Shown: positions 11,004 to 20,460 of the stretch, one piece after another
How positions within the stretch are numbered: position 1 is the stretch's first letter
Layout: the number at the start of each line of letters is the position of its first letter
Assembly: GCF_019059575.1 (NCBI RefSeq)
Contig: NW_024882029.1
Location: 62,001 to 126,000 of the forward strand
Direction: 5' to 3'
DNA: 64,000 bases
Origin: Amphibalanus amphitrite
Lineage: Eukaryota > Arthropoda > Thecostraca > Balanomorpha > Balanidae
Made by a program: the position numbers and the translations under genes
The notes under the pieces: generated by a model
Seen by the model: only the letters and a program-made list of their open reading frames with translations
Told to the model about the DNA's origin: nothing
The model's database searches: none

Positions 11004-14000
11004 TCAGCGCGTGAAATTGGGGTCGCGATAGCGGATCGGCATTTGGCGCGGGCGATCACTGCGACGGGGACGGTCGGGTTCAGTATCTCTCAGCGGCTGC
11101 GAGCCTGGCGCGGCAGGGGGCGGCATGGCCGGCGGCGACGGCGTGGCATGACCGGGCGACAACGCATGCGGGGACACGCGATGTGGTGGTGAAGTCGACA
11201 TGGACGGTGACGGCGTCACACACTGTGGGGACACAAGGGGCGGCGACGCATCTCGCTCGCGCGGGGATAACACCACAGGCGGCGATGGCGCGGGTGGACG
11301 CGGTGTCGGGGGCCTGCCACGGGGCGCCCGCGGCGGCGTCGCCGGCATCTGGCCGACCACTGGAGTCGGAGAGCCGGGGGGTTGCGCCGCAGGTGGAGAA
11401 GTGGGTGGCGTCAGTCCAGAGTTCGCGTGCGACTGTGACACGCGTGTTGGATGTCGGCGGAAGTCGTCGAGCAGTTCGTCCATTCGGGTGTGCTGACGAC
11501 GAGCCGGAACAACCGGAGTGTATTTGCGCAGGAACTGCCTGTTGCGCAATGTCATTCGGCCGCTGCCGTCGACCCGGACCATGTACTGGTTATGTTGTCG
11601 CACCTCCACGACGCGGCCAGTTTTGTCCCACTTCCTGGGATATCTTCCGATTTGGTTTTGGAGGCGGACGGCATCACCGACGGTCAGTGGAGGTAGTCGC
11701 CTCGTATGTGCGGACCAGCGTTCGTGGTCCCGCATGTGGCGGTTCCGGAGTGCCTCCTCACGAGCACTCAGGGTTTCGCGCCACGTGGGATGAGGACGGT
11801 ACTGACCGGGGGGTATCGGGATGAAGTCTCGCACCGGACGACCGAACACGCATTGGGCCGGCGACAGCCCTGTCGTGGGGTCGGGAGTGTTGCGGTAGTT
11901 CAGCATGGCGCGCTGGAAGCGTCGCACGTTCAGTTCCCCGTTGTCACCTGTGTTGCCTTCGATCATGCGTTTGACGGTTTTGACGCCAACCTCAGCGCGA
12001 CAGTTCGCGTGTGGGAATGCCACAGAGGAGCGGCGGTGACGAACACCGTAGTCGGCCAGAAACGCCTGTGTCTCGTGGGCAGTGAACTCCGGCCCGCCAT
12101 CGCTCGTCAGCTCCTCAGCGATGCCAAATGTGCTGAAGACGCGGTAGAGACAGTCTCGGAGGCCTGCGCTGCCATCTTGTGCTCTCTCAACGATTGGCCA
12201 GTTAGAATAACGATCAACGATGACGAGGTACGTACGGCCGCAGTGTGTAAAGTAGTCCGCGCATAGTTGCTGGAACGGGTACTCTGGGTAACTGATGTCC
12301 TCAGGTGGGGCCCATGGCTGCGATGGGGCGTTCCGGTTGCACGTGTGGCATCGTTCACGGGCGCGCCGAATAGCTGACGTGATGCCGGGCCAGTACACGC
12401 TTACGGCCGCGCGCGCGAGCATCATGCCGATCCCTTGGTGCGCACCGTGGAGACTCTGGAGCACCTCCTCGCGGAGGCTGGGTGGGATGACGATTCGCTG
12501 ATCATACAGGATGATGCCGTCGCTGGTGTATAGGCCATCACGGAGCGAATGATACTCTCGGAGCTCCTCAGGCATCTCGTGGCGGTGGGCTGGTAGCCCT
12601 CCCTCGATCAGTTCGAGAAGTCGCATCATCGACGGATCGCCTGCCGTTGCGTCCCTCACGCGGTCCCAGGTGACAGACCGGATCGTGGTGATGGCGGCTG
12701 CCGCTACCTCGCCAGCATCGTCGACGGTGACGTCGTCGGAGAGGCTTATGCCGATGGGAGCGCCGGTTGGGTACCGGGACGCGATGTCGGGAACGCGGTT
12801 CTTGACTCCGGGGAGATAGCTGATGTCGAATCTGAACCGGAGGGTCTTTTCCTTGAGATTACGGAGACGGGCGTTGGGCAGGTCGACCAGTGATCGGTCC
12901 CCGAAAATCTTCACGAGGGGTTTGTGGTCAACAACGACCGTGAGGTCGCTGCAGCCGAGCACGAAGAAGCGCGTTTTCTCGAGGGCGTCGGCCACTGCCA
13001 GCGCCTCGCCCTCGACCGGGGCGTACCGAGATTCAGCGCCGGATGTAAAGCGGCTTCCCACCAGCGTGGTCTTCCAGCCCTCAGCGCAGCAGAGTGGTGA
13101 CCGACCGGCGCATGTGCAGTATTTCTGGAGTAACCAGAAACCGATACCAGTACGGGACCAGTCGGTGGCCAGGACGGTTGGGCGATCTGTCTCGAAGATC
13201 TGGACACCCTTCGTGACCTCCTCGACGATGGTCCGTTTCGACATGTCGAACAGTGCCTGGAGTTCATCCGTCCACGTGAACTTGCCGGGCTTCAGGAGTT
13301 CCCGGAACGGCAGCATGGCATCCGCCATGGCGAATGCGTAGGCGACGTGATTGACGACCCCGAACCACGCGCGGACGTCTGTCAGGTTCCTGGGAGTGGG
13401 GAACTCGGTGATGCTCTGAAGGAAGGCATGAGACGGGCGGACTGTGTCAGGCGTGATTTCAAACCCAGCGAATTCCGCTGTCTTCTGGGCGAAGACAAAC
13501 TTCTCGCTGTTCAGCGTGATGCCGGAACGGCCACACATGTCCAGCCATTCCACAGTGCGCCAGAACACCTCCTCGATGCTGTCTCCCCAGAGAAGGGTGT
13601 CGTCGATGCATTTCGTGTAGCAGTCGTGTGACAGGTTTGCCGCCATCACGATCTCGTCATAGCGGCGCGTGTACCCGTCACCGCTGGAGATGTAGCCCTG
13701 GGGTGCCGCGCAGTAACGGTATCGGCCCCAAGGGGTCAGGAAAGTGGTGAGGTGTCGATCTTCCTCGTGTAGGGGCACCGAATGGTAGCCATTCCAGGCG
13801 TCCAGTATCGTCTTGTAGGTCGACCTCGGCACAGACCGGGCTTGGTGGAAGGGACTTGGGGTATGATGCGTCTCTCTTGCGGCGCAGCGGTTCAGGGGCT
13901 GAAGGTCGACGCAACGGCGAGGGCTTCCCGACTTCTTGGAGACGACGACCATCCGGTGGCACCAGGTCACCGGCTCACCAATCGGTACGGGCTCGATGAC

Positions 14001-15845
14001 CCCCAGCTGCACGTCGCGATCCAGGGCGGCCTTGACCTCCGTCTGCCAGTGCAGTGGTACTGGGATAGCCTTGTGGTGGGCCACTGGCTCGGCGTCAGGT
14101 CTGAGCATGATGCGCAGGGGTGGACCGTCCATCGGCGTGAGTGGCTGATGTTCACAGGTGTTGAACGTGCTCGCAGAGTAATAGTCGGCCAGCCACTGAC
14201 GCAGGGCGTCGACGTTGCTCTCCGTTGCCGGCATAGGTAGCTCTGTTGGCTTAGGCGGAGGCGTCTGACGGCGAGGACAGGAACATGCGTTGTACTCGTC
14301 GATGCCGATCCCATCCGCGGAGATAGACGCGAGCCCGACAGCGGGGAAAGCGGCGTCGATCATGCCGAGGTCACGACAGGCATCTCGACTGAGGTACATG
14401 GTGTCGCAGTTCGGCGTGATGTACACGAACTGTCGAGTCTCCCGCCGAATGCCGTCGCGGTGGCCGGATATACGTAGGATCAACGCTCCGCGGATGTCGA
14501 TGGGATCGCCGTTTGCTGCGTGCATCCTCAGGGACGTCGGGACGAGGTCAGCCTCCGTGACGCCAAGGCGTCGCATGAGAGAGATGCCCGCCAGACAGCT
14601 CTGACAGCCTGTGTCGGCGATGACTTCCTGAGTGATGGTGGCCTGGCTGACCGTGCACTGGAGGCCCAGGGCGCCGTAATCGGCCGGTTGGAGCGAGAGG
14701 TCCAGTTTAATCGACGGCTGGGGCTGGCTGGGTTGCTGACACCAGCTCTGGGTGATGTCGTCGTACATGTGGTGCCGCATGGCTGCGGCGGTGCATGAAG
14801 CTACCGTGTCGTGCGTTGAGTCTCTGAGGCTACAGAGAGCGTCACTGGGAGCGTCATCATCGCCCTCCGGATGTGTAGTCGCGATACCGGCTGCCTGTCG
14901 CTGCAGGCAGGCCTCGGTGAAGTGGCCCCGGCGTCTGCAATGACGGCACTGGCTGCGGTAGGCGGGACAGGATTTAGCGCGAACCGCGACAGAGGCTTTT
15001 ACGCCATGACCTGTCCGACGACAATATTGGCAGACGTCGGCCGGTCCTGCGACTGAACTCTGTTGACGGCCAGCATCGCCAGCTGATACTCGCCGCTCCT
15101 GCTCGCCGATGCTCGCTTTCGCTCGCCGGTACTGGCTGCGGGCGGCGGCCACACCTTGAGACTGACCCAGCGTCTGAGCGGATCGCTTACCAGCCTCTTT
15201 TGCTTCGACGAAACGAATGGTCTCTTCCAGGGGGATCGGTGTCTGGCCTTGGGCGAGGAGGTCCAGTTGAATATCCCTGTCCGCTAGCCCCCTGGCGAGC
15301 GTATCGCGTGTGACTTCATCCTGGTAGCTGACGACCCGTCCGCATTCGCAGGTGACGTGAAACTTACAGACAGCCGCCTGCCCGCGAAGACGAGCGGCGA
15401 ACGCCCTGACCGGCTCTTCGTGCTCCTGCGTCATGTTGTGGAGCTGGACGCGAGCCACTGCGAGGTTTTCCTCGCGGACGGCGAGACTTCGCATTGCGGC
15501 CAAGACAGTCTGTTCGTCCTTGGATGAGAGGGAGCCCCCCGAGAATCTGGTGAGGTCCCTGCGGAGGCCTTCGTCGCAGCATTCAAGCAGCTGGATGACG
15601 CAGTCTGTATCGGTGAGTCCGGTGGCTTTCTTGTACTCCGTCCATCGGCTGGTGAAATACTCCCAGTCCTCGCTGGATCCGGCAGCTGTCACGCGCGGTC
15701 TGGTGACCTTTTCGGCAGTAATGCTCACTGTAGGCCGGGTATGGGCCTCGGACTGGTGCATTTGAAGAAGTTGTACGACCACGATAGGTGCGGTATCTGC
15801 AGCGACGACGTATTCACAGCCGCTGAATGGGCAGGCTGTTGCCAT
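11004..15845 (-). CDS. Gag-Pol polyprotein, single ORF (1613 aa from the chosen ATG)
   Basis: The start is the ATG at 15845, in a strong Kozak context (ACCATGG); the frame stays open to 15884. Residue numbers here count from the codon at 15884. Gag: after an N-terminal CxxxxC segment come two Cys/His knuckles at about 288-318. The second is a standard CX2CX4HX4C; the first has an enlarged last spacing. Protease: the active-site DTG is near 423. Reverse transcriptase: the catalytic box is KCIDD near 757, with Cys where Tyr or Phe is usual. RNase H: ATDWS near 904 and a later EGEAL. Integrase: an HHCC finger ending CHTC near 1180, then catalytic D in CADYF (about 1206), D in TSDGG (about 1261) and E in CRAEVG (about 1295). 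The tail from about 1530 is Pro/Ser-rich. There is no frameshift between gag and pol, so the proteins must be made from one precursor, as in Tf1. Confidence 0.95.
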   Translation of the reverse strand: MATACPFSGCEYVVAADTAPIVVVQLLQMHQSEAHTRPTVSITAEKVTRPRVTAAGSSEDWEYFTSRWTEYKKATGLTDTDCVIQLLECCDEGLRRDLTRFSGGSLSSKDEQTVLAAMRSLAVREENLAVARVQLHNMTQEHEEPVRAFAARLRGQAAVCKFHVTCECGRVVSYQDEVTRDTLARGLADRDIQLDLLAQGQTPIPLEETIRFVEAKEAGKRSAQTLGQSQGVAAARSQYRRAKASIGEQERRVSAGDAGRQQSSVAGPADVCQYCRRTGHGVKASVAVRAKSCPAYRSQCRHCRRRGHFTEACLQRQAAGIATTHPEGDDDAPSDALCSLRDSTHDTVASCTAAAMRHHMYDDITQSWCQQPSQPQPSIKLDLSLQPADYGALGLQCTVSQATITQEVIADTGCQSCLAGISLMRRLGVTEADLVPTSLRMHAANGDPIDIRGALILRISGHRDGIRRETRQFVYITPNCDTMYLSRDACRDLGMIDAAFPAVGLASISADGIGIDEYNACSCPRRQTPPPKPTELPMPATESNVDALRQWLADYYSASTFNTCEHQPLTPMDGPPLRIMLRPDAEPVAHHKAIPVPLHWQTEVKAALDRDVQLGVIEPVPIGEPVTWCHRMVVVSKKSGSPRRCVDLQPLNRCAARETHHTPSPFHQARSVPRSTYKTILDAWNGYHSVPLHEEDRHLTTFLTPWGRYRYCAAPQGYISSGDGYTRRYDEIVMAANLSHDCYTKCIDDTLLWGDSIEEVFWRTVEWLDMCGRSGITLNSEKFVFAQKTAEFAGFEITPDTVRPSHAFLQSITEFPTPRNLTDVRAWFGVVNHVAYAFAMADAMLPFRELLKPGKFTWTDELQALFDMSKRTIVEEVTKGVQIFETDRPTVLATDWSRTGIGFWLLQKYCTCAGRSPLCCAEGWKTTLVGSRFTSGAESRYAPVEGEALAVADALEKTRFFVLGCSDLTVVVDHKPLVKIFGDRSLVDLPNARLRNLKEKTLRFRFDISYLPGVKNRVPDIASRYPTGAPIGISLSDDVTVDDAGEVAAAAITTIRSVTWDRVRDATAGDPSMMRLLELIEGGLPAHRHEMPEELREYHSLRDGLYTSDGIILYDQRIVIPPSLREEVLQSLHGAHQGIGMMLARAAVSVYWPGITSAIRRARERCHTCNRNAPSQPWAPPEDISYPEYPFQQLCADYFTHCGRTYLVIVDRYSNWPIVERAQDGSAGLRDCLYRVFSTFGIAEELTSDGGPEFTAHETQAFLADYGVRHRRSSVAFPHANCRAEVGVKTVKRMIEGNTGDNGELNVRRFQRAMLNYRNTPDPTTGLSPAQCVFGRPVRDFIPIPPGQYRPHPTWRETLSAREEALRNRHMRDHERWSAHTRRLPPLTVGDAVRLQNQIGRYPRKWDKTGRVVEVRQHNQYMVRVDGSGRMTLRNRQFLRKYTPVVPARRQHTRMDELLDDFRRHPTRVSQSHANSGLTPPTSPPAAQPPGSPTPVVGQMPATPPRAPRGRPPTPRPPAPSPPVVLSPRERDASPPLVSPQCVTPSPSMSTSPPHRVSPHALSPGHATPSPPAMPPPAAPGSQPLRDTEPDRPRRSDRPRQMPIRYRDPNFTR

Positions 15846-15888
15846 GGTTCGAGGCTCGGGTTTCGACGTTATGCTTGATTGCAAATTA

Positions 15889-15902
15889 AGATATGTCCAA
15901 CA
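15889..15902 (-). other. Putative self-complementary primer-binding site
   Basis: It follows the last 5' LTR base directly. On the coding strand it reads TGTTGGACATATCT. This is the exact reverse complement of LTR nucleotides 59-72 (15966-15953), so the RNA can form a 14-bp stem with a 50-nt loop. No obvious tRNA 3' end was recognised as an alternative match. Confidence 0.65.
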
Positions 15903-16024
15903 TAGATAGGCATGCGCGCCATTTCGATATTCTGTATTCGGAATTCAGTGAATGTTGGACATATCTAGTCCTGCGGACGAGACAGAAACAATGTTACAGA
16001 GGGAAGGCACTGCATACATGTCTA
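15903..16024 (-). repeat. 5' LTR
   Basis: Identical to the 3' LTR. It contains the segment at 15953-15966 complementary to the adjacent primer site. If priming is Tf1-like, transcription should start near LTR nucleotide 59 (about position 15966). Confidence 0.93.
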
Positions 16025-16029
16025 CATAG

Positions 16030-17869
16030 TACCTTGTTGGAAAGACTGGAGCATGGTTCAAGATGATGTGTAAAAATTCAAGATTTGTGCGAAAGCTTGT
16101 GACTGAAGAACCAAAACAGTTCGATATGATGGCTCAATCAAACGTGGAAATGGAAGACAAAAGTAGAGTTTCAACGTTCCAGCATGTGAGAATAGCTTCA
16201 GAAATTCATAGACCTTGTAGCATTGCATTCTTTTTATGTACATTTATAGGTTTTGCTAGGGTATTTCAATTCATTGTGTCAGTTGAGATATAGATAGATG
16301 GATTGCGGAAAATTTCTAAAATCATTGTATGGTAGCTAGGTACTTGTTCGGTAAAAAGGTATGTGATGAATGCCATGAGATTTTTTTGTGATTTAATATA
16401 TGATCGTTGTGGTACCTACAAAAATGCAAGCTTACTAGCAACTAGTTTCTGAATCAAATCGAAAGTATTTGTCATGAATGTAAATATGTACCTGCAAAGT
16501 ATGTCAATAAATTTGTGTGATGTTGACCAGAGAGTTTTATCATCAGGGCATTTATGTCGCTTCTTACATTAGGTGTTAAGCATAGTAATTACGGATGAAC
16601 TTTGTGCCAATATCTTCAATGCACAATGTATGTAGCATGTCTACAACCCTCACTGATCCTGCTATAGCTATAGGCATTTGGCACCAGCTTGACCAAGGGC
16701 ATGAACTTCACAGCTGCACAACCTTTTTTCATGTACCACCAGTCACTTTTTTACTTAAGGTGCACATAGCACTGCACACAACAATGTGCAGAGGGCCTAC
16801 ACAAAAACAACATTAGTGTGCACTATGCAAAGCATTGTACCCTGATTATTTGAATTTTTTGATCACTCAACAGTCAGCAGTCAGGAGATAATTATTGAAT
16901 ATCACATTTATTATACATCACTTGTCAAACAAGAGCATGATGACACACATTTTGACAAGCAATCATGGTAGTACCTATTCCAATAAGTTGGACAGTCACC
17001 TCCCTGGGCGTCATTTTTCCAGGAAGGTACCTCTGCAGGTGTTGTGGTAGGCTAGGTTGAATTGGGTTAAGTTAGGCGAAGTAAGGTGGTTAGGACCAGG
17101 TCAGACCGTAAGGCCTGGTCAGGTTGATTTTAATCTTTCATTCTAATTTGACATAGATACCTATTACCTATGTTTTTGCTCCAGCCTAAATTTCATTAGG
17201 TAATGAGTTAATTTTGCTTTGTTTATATCTGTCTTGTTTTGTGTTTTTGTCCCTTATATTTTGCCCCATAGGCAAGGGTGGAGCTTTTCCAGGGAAGGTG
17301 TAGGAGCATATGATTGGAGGCGCTCAACCAGACGGCATAGGAGGGCACGGTTTCTGAACGCGCACTGATGCCTGATTCAAGCCACACTGTCTTCATGCGG
17401 GGCGGCGCGCTACTTAAAAGTCCCTAAAAGAACGGGAAGTGATGCCGATAGAACCTTCAATCATTCTGGGCTAACGCTTATGACCTGGAAAAAGTCGCGA
17501 TCCCTATTCAATCGAAAACCTGTGGGGCGTGGGCTCTTGTTCAGCAGGAGGTGTATGAAGAGCCACCCGCCATAAGCACTGCTCAACCGCAGGCACAGGT
17601 TTAGACGGCGTTGGTCCGCATCAAAGCCAGTGTGCTGGAGAATCCATTGGCTGAAATGCTCCAGAACATTCATCACTGTGTTTTTATGAAAGGTGGCTAC
17701 AAGCTCAGTTAAAAGAAAAAGTACCAGATTTTTTTGCTTTTTAATTACAGCGGGAAGAAAGGTGTTCGGATAATTTCGTTACACCCCCTGTTATGTTCAA
17801 ATGGTTGCTAAATTCGAAATCAGCTCCAAAAACTAGCCTACAAACATGTAAAACTCGAAAAAGGAACCG
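16030..17869. other. No gene recognised; AT-rich intergenic DNA
   Basis: Only short unsupported ORFs were found. One minus-strand frame at 17461-17676 (71 codons) has no recognisable family or splice context. A loose TTAGG-like stretch (taggcta, ggttaag, ggttagg) lies at about 17047-17125. Confidence 0.4.
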
Positions 17870-18098
17870 AGGTCATCAAAGGTCATTGAGCTGACCTGAC
17901 CTTCAGGTGACCTTGACACCCACCCTAATGCATGGGACCAGCATCGCTGCATCATATCACATGTTTCAACGCTTGAAACCACGTGAAGACTGCAACCGCG
18001 CGGCTAATGCGAGCCGACATACGCCGAATCGCGATTCGGGCCAAACATGGTCTCGAGAAATAGGTCACAGGTCAAAGGTCATTTGGGTCAGGGTAGGT
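17870..18098. promoter_or_regulatory. Cluster of AGGTCA half-sites (DR4 and triple DR1)
   Basis: AGGTCA occurs at 17870-17875 and 17880-17885, separated by 4 bp, followed by inverted TGACCT copies to 17915. At 18062-18081 three AGGTCA sites follow one another with 1-bp spacers, then GGGTCA. These are nuclear-receptor half-site arrangements. Whether they function is unknown, because the stretch may simply be repeat DNA. Confidence 0.45.
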
Positions 18099-18345
18099 GT
18101 AAAATTGATAAAATCGGGGGCATTGAAAGTTTCGTCGCGATCGGACGGTTTTTACGCGAGTTACTCACGAAAAACCGATAAAGCGCACCCAAAAAGGCAG
18201 AAATATGCACATGCGATATCCTATACTGCGAAAAAAGGTGCATCATTTTTTAACGTCGCCGACAAATTGTAATTACCCTGAGCTCAGGCAAATGTATGGT
18301 AGAAAATCCCCCAAGTGAAATACACTACGGCGGAAATAAAATACC

Positions 18346-18448
18346 CTACGGCGGAGCTCGGTTGCAATTTGTAAATACGCACCCCGGTGTGATATACACA
18401 AAATCTACTACGTAGTGTAAATCACACCCGGGTGAGGAATACACATAC
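18346..18448. repeat. Copy of the GTGTAWATCACACC palindromic repeat
   Basis: Contains ggtgtgatatacacaa and gtgtaaatcacacccgggtg, preceded by ggcggagctcggttgcaatt. That last segment matches the 10.2-kb copy in reverse complement. It directly abuts the left end of the TIR element at 18449. Confidence 0.75.
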
Positions 18449-19792
18449 CGGGGTTACATGAGCGATCCGTTCCAAATACGCACTACGCTAATGCGCATCA
18501 GCTCCCCACAAACGTATCTACGGCACCGGTTACATGAGACTAATTCGTTTTATCTACGTCAAACGGATCTTGTTTGGCTCACCCGGGCTGACTCCTCGAC
18601 GGCCGGTAATTCGCATCACAAACGGAATAGGATTAGCGTACAGTCATGGCGCAGTTGCGGCATTTACCGGGACGACTGAACTAAATTTTAAATACTTTTA
18701 TCATTTGATAGGCTCAAAAACATTTAAAATTAACATGAAATCAAAAAATGAAAACAAAGTTTTCTTGTTTTAAGTCAGTGGGCACTGATTCGCCATACAG
18801 CGACAGCAGGGTGGTCAGAAAAAAATTATCTATCAAAATATTTCATTCATTTTATTTCACATGCAAAGACTAAACCAAAATGCCAACATTTTTTTTGCTA
18901 TTTTCTACGAGGCAGCCAATAAAAAAATGCTTAGTATTTTGCATTTTGACGCTTCCAGTCAGCAAAGAATAGTTCTTGTGAAATACGGCCCGAATCGAAT
19001 ACCTCGGTTACATGAGCGATCCGTTCCAAATACGCACTACGCTAATTCGCATCAGCTCCCCAAGAACGCATTCAGTGCACCGACTACATGAGCAAATTCG
19101 TATCAGTGACGTCAAACGGATCTAGTTTGGCTCTCGGCCCGATGCGCATTACAAACGGAATAGCATACAAATGTGGCGCACTTCCGTAGCAATAGAGGTG
19201 ACTGAATTAAAAACTTGATATCTTATGTCTTTTTTGCATTTAATCTGCTCTTAACATTCTCAATTAACTTAACAAAAAAAAGTTAAACATAAAGTTGTCT
19301 TGTTTTGACTCATTGAGCACTTGCCTCTCTTGATTCGTCTGTAGTGCTGTCAGAAAAATGTTTCAACTGAAAGTACTTTGATATTTTCTTTTTGGTTTTC
19401 ACTATATTTATTGACAAAATACCGACATATTTTTTAAATTATTATTTCAAAAGAAGCAAATGAATAAAATAACTATTATTTTGCATTTTAATGTAACTTT
19501 TTGGAAAGAAATAGTTCCTGTAATACGTATCTTGGTCCTATTCGCTTCTAAGCCTCTTTCTCTGCGGATTTTGTTCGGACCGCCGATTCGTATTAGCAGG
19601 TGGATACATGAGTCGGTAGTACGCTCCTGATTCGCATTAGCGGTGAATCCGATCGTGATACGTATTTGCTTTGCTCATGTAACCGCGGATCGGATCGCCG
19701 ATTCGTACTAGCAGGTGGCTACATGAGTCGGTAATGCGTTCCTAATTCGAATTAGCGGCTAAATACGTATTTACTGTGCTCATGTAACCCCG
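18449..19792. mobile_element. Non-autonomous TIR element with internally repeated ends
   Basis: Perfect 15-bp terminal inverted repeats cggggttacatgagc (18449-18463) and gctcatgtaaccccg (19778-19792). The left half is a tandem duplication of about 553 bp, because the start recurs at 19004 (ggttacatgagcgatccgtt). The right end carries two units of about 112 bp, each containing gccgattcgta, ctagcaggtgg and a terminal gctcatgtaacc. No transposase ORF is present. Target duplications are not clear. Confidence 0.72.
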
Positions 19793-19960
19793 ATAACAGA
19801 GAGGGCAGCTGTGTGTATATCTCACCACGATGTGACGTCATAGCAACGCTGAACGTCCATTGGTCAGAGCAGTGACTCTGCTCGCCCATTGGTCAGATCA
19901 GACTAAGCACTACGAATATTCCGGCGGGATTCCGGGCGTCCTCTCTCTCGGAATCAGCTG

Positions 19961-20035
19961 ACCGCATGGCCTAGTGGTGAAGGTGCTTGCACCGTGATAC
20001 GAATGTTGCGGGTTCGAGTCCCGTCGGCGCGGGCG
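19961..20035 (+). repeat. tRNA-like SINE head
   Basis: A-box-like tggcctagtggt and B-box ggttcgagtcc, with a good T-arm (cggg/cccg). The anticodon arm does not fold cleanly, so this is more likely a tRNA-derived SINE or tRNA relic than a working tRNA gene. Confidence 0.6.
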
Positions 20036-20174
20036 CTTTTTCCCGCATTTTCGCTTTTCCTTGGTAGCGGTGGGTTCGCTGCCGACCGACAAGTTTAAAA
20101 GCACCAATACAATATGGAAAGCGACGTCTGAATGCTCGTGGCGAAGCGGTGCAGTGCCGAAGGCAATGCCTTAG

Positions 20175-20312
20175 GAGAGATTACAGGCAATGGTAAGTCA
20201 AATATTTTTAGGTTAAGTGGTTGTGTATCTGGCTTCAGGCCGAAGGCCTGAAGCCTGATGCACAACCACTTAACCTAAAAATATTTGACTTACCATTGCT
20301 TGCAATCTCTTC
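20175..20312. repeat. Long near-perfect hairpin
   Basis: Arms of about 65 nt (20175-20240 and 20245-20312) pair almost completely around ggccgaaggcc. The arms include gtaagtcaaatatttttagg and its complement. It sits 50 bp before the TTAGG tract. Confidence 0.85.
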
Positions 20313-20360
20313 ATGCGAGTACCTTCTTCCTCATCCACGGGTAGGCAAAAATCAGTAGGT

Positions 20361-20436
20361 CAGGTTAGGTTAGGTTAGGTTAGGTTAGGTTAGGTTAGGT
20401 TAGGTTAGGTTAGGTTAGGTTAGGTCAGGTCAGGTC
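20361..20436 (+). repeat. Interstitial (TTAGG)n telomeric repeat
   Basis: About twelve uninterrupted ggtta units followed by two ggtca variants. TTAGG is the ancestral arthropod telomere unit. Unique genes on both sides make this interstitial rather than a chromosome end. Confidence 0.9.
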
Positions 20437-20460
20437 TAAGGTTTGGTTAAGTGTCTTGTT

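Larger units (their letters stand above)
10596..16024 (-). mobile_element. Complete Ty3/gypsy-class LTR retrotransposon
   Basis: A full 5.4-kb element on the minus strand. It has two identical 122-bp LTRs (10596-10717 and 15903-16024), a 5-bp target duplication catag (10591-10595 and 16025-16029), a purine tract abutting the 3' LTR, a putative primer site abutting the 5' LTR, and one uninterrupted gag-pol ORF. The domain order PR-RT-RNaseH-IN is that of Ty3/gypsy. The LTRs end TAGA...TCTA rather than TG...CA. Identical LTRs and an open frame indicate a recent insertion that may still be active. The 286 bp between the ORF stop and the 3' LTR hold no further gene. Confidence 0.95.

Noticed and set aside
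11183..13341. Several 150-210-codon plus-strand ORFs
   Set aside because: They are antisense shadows of the gag-pol frame.
17461..17676. 71-codon minus-strand ORF as an exon
   Set aside because: No family recognised, and no flanking exons or supporting splice pattern.
19961..20035. Functional tRNA gene
   Set aside because: A and B boxes are good, but no clean anticodon arm or acceptor pairing could be folded; treated as a SINE head.
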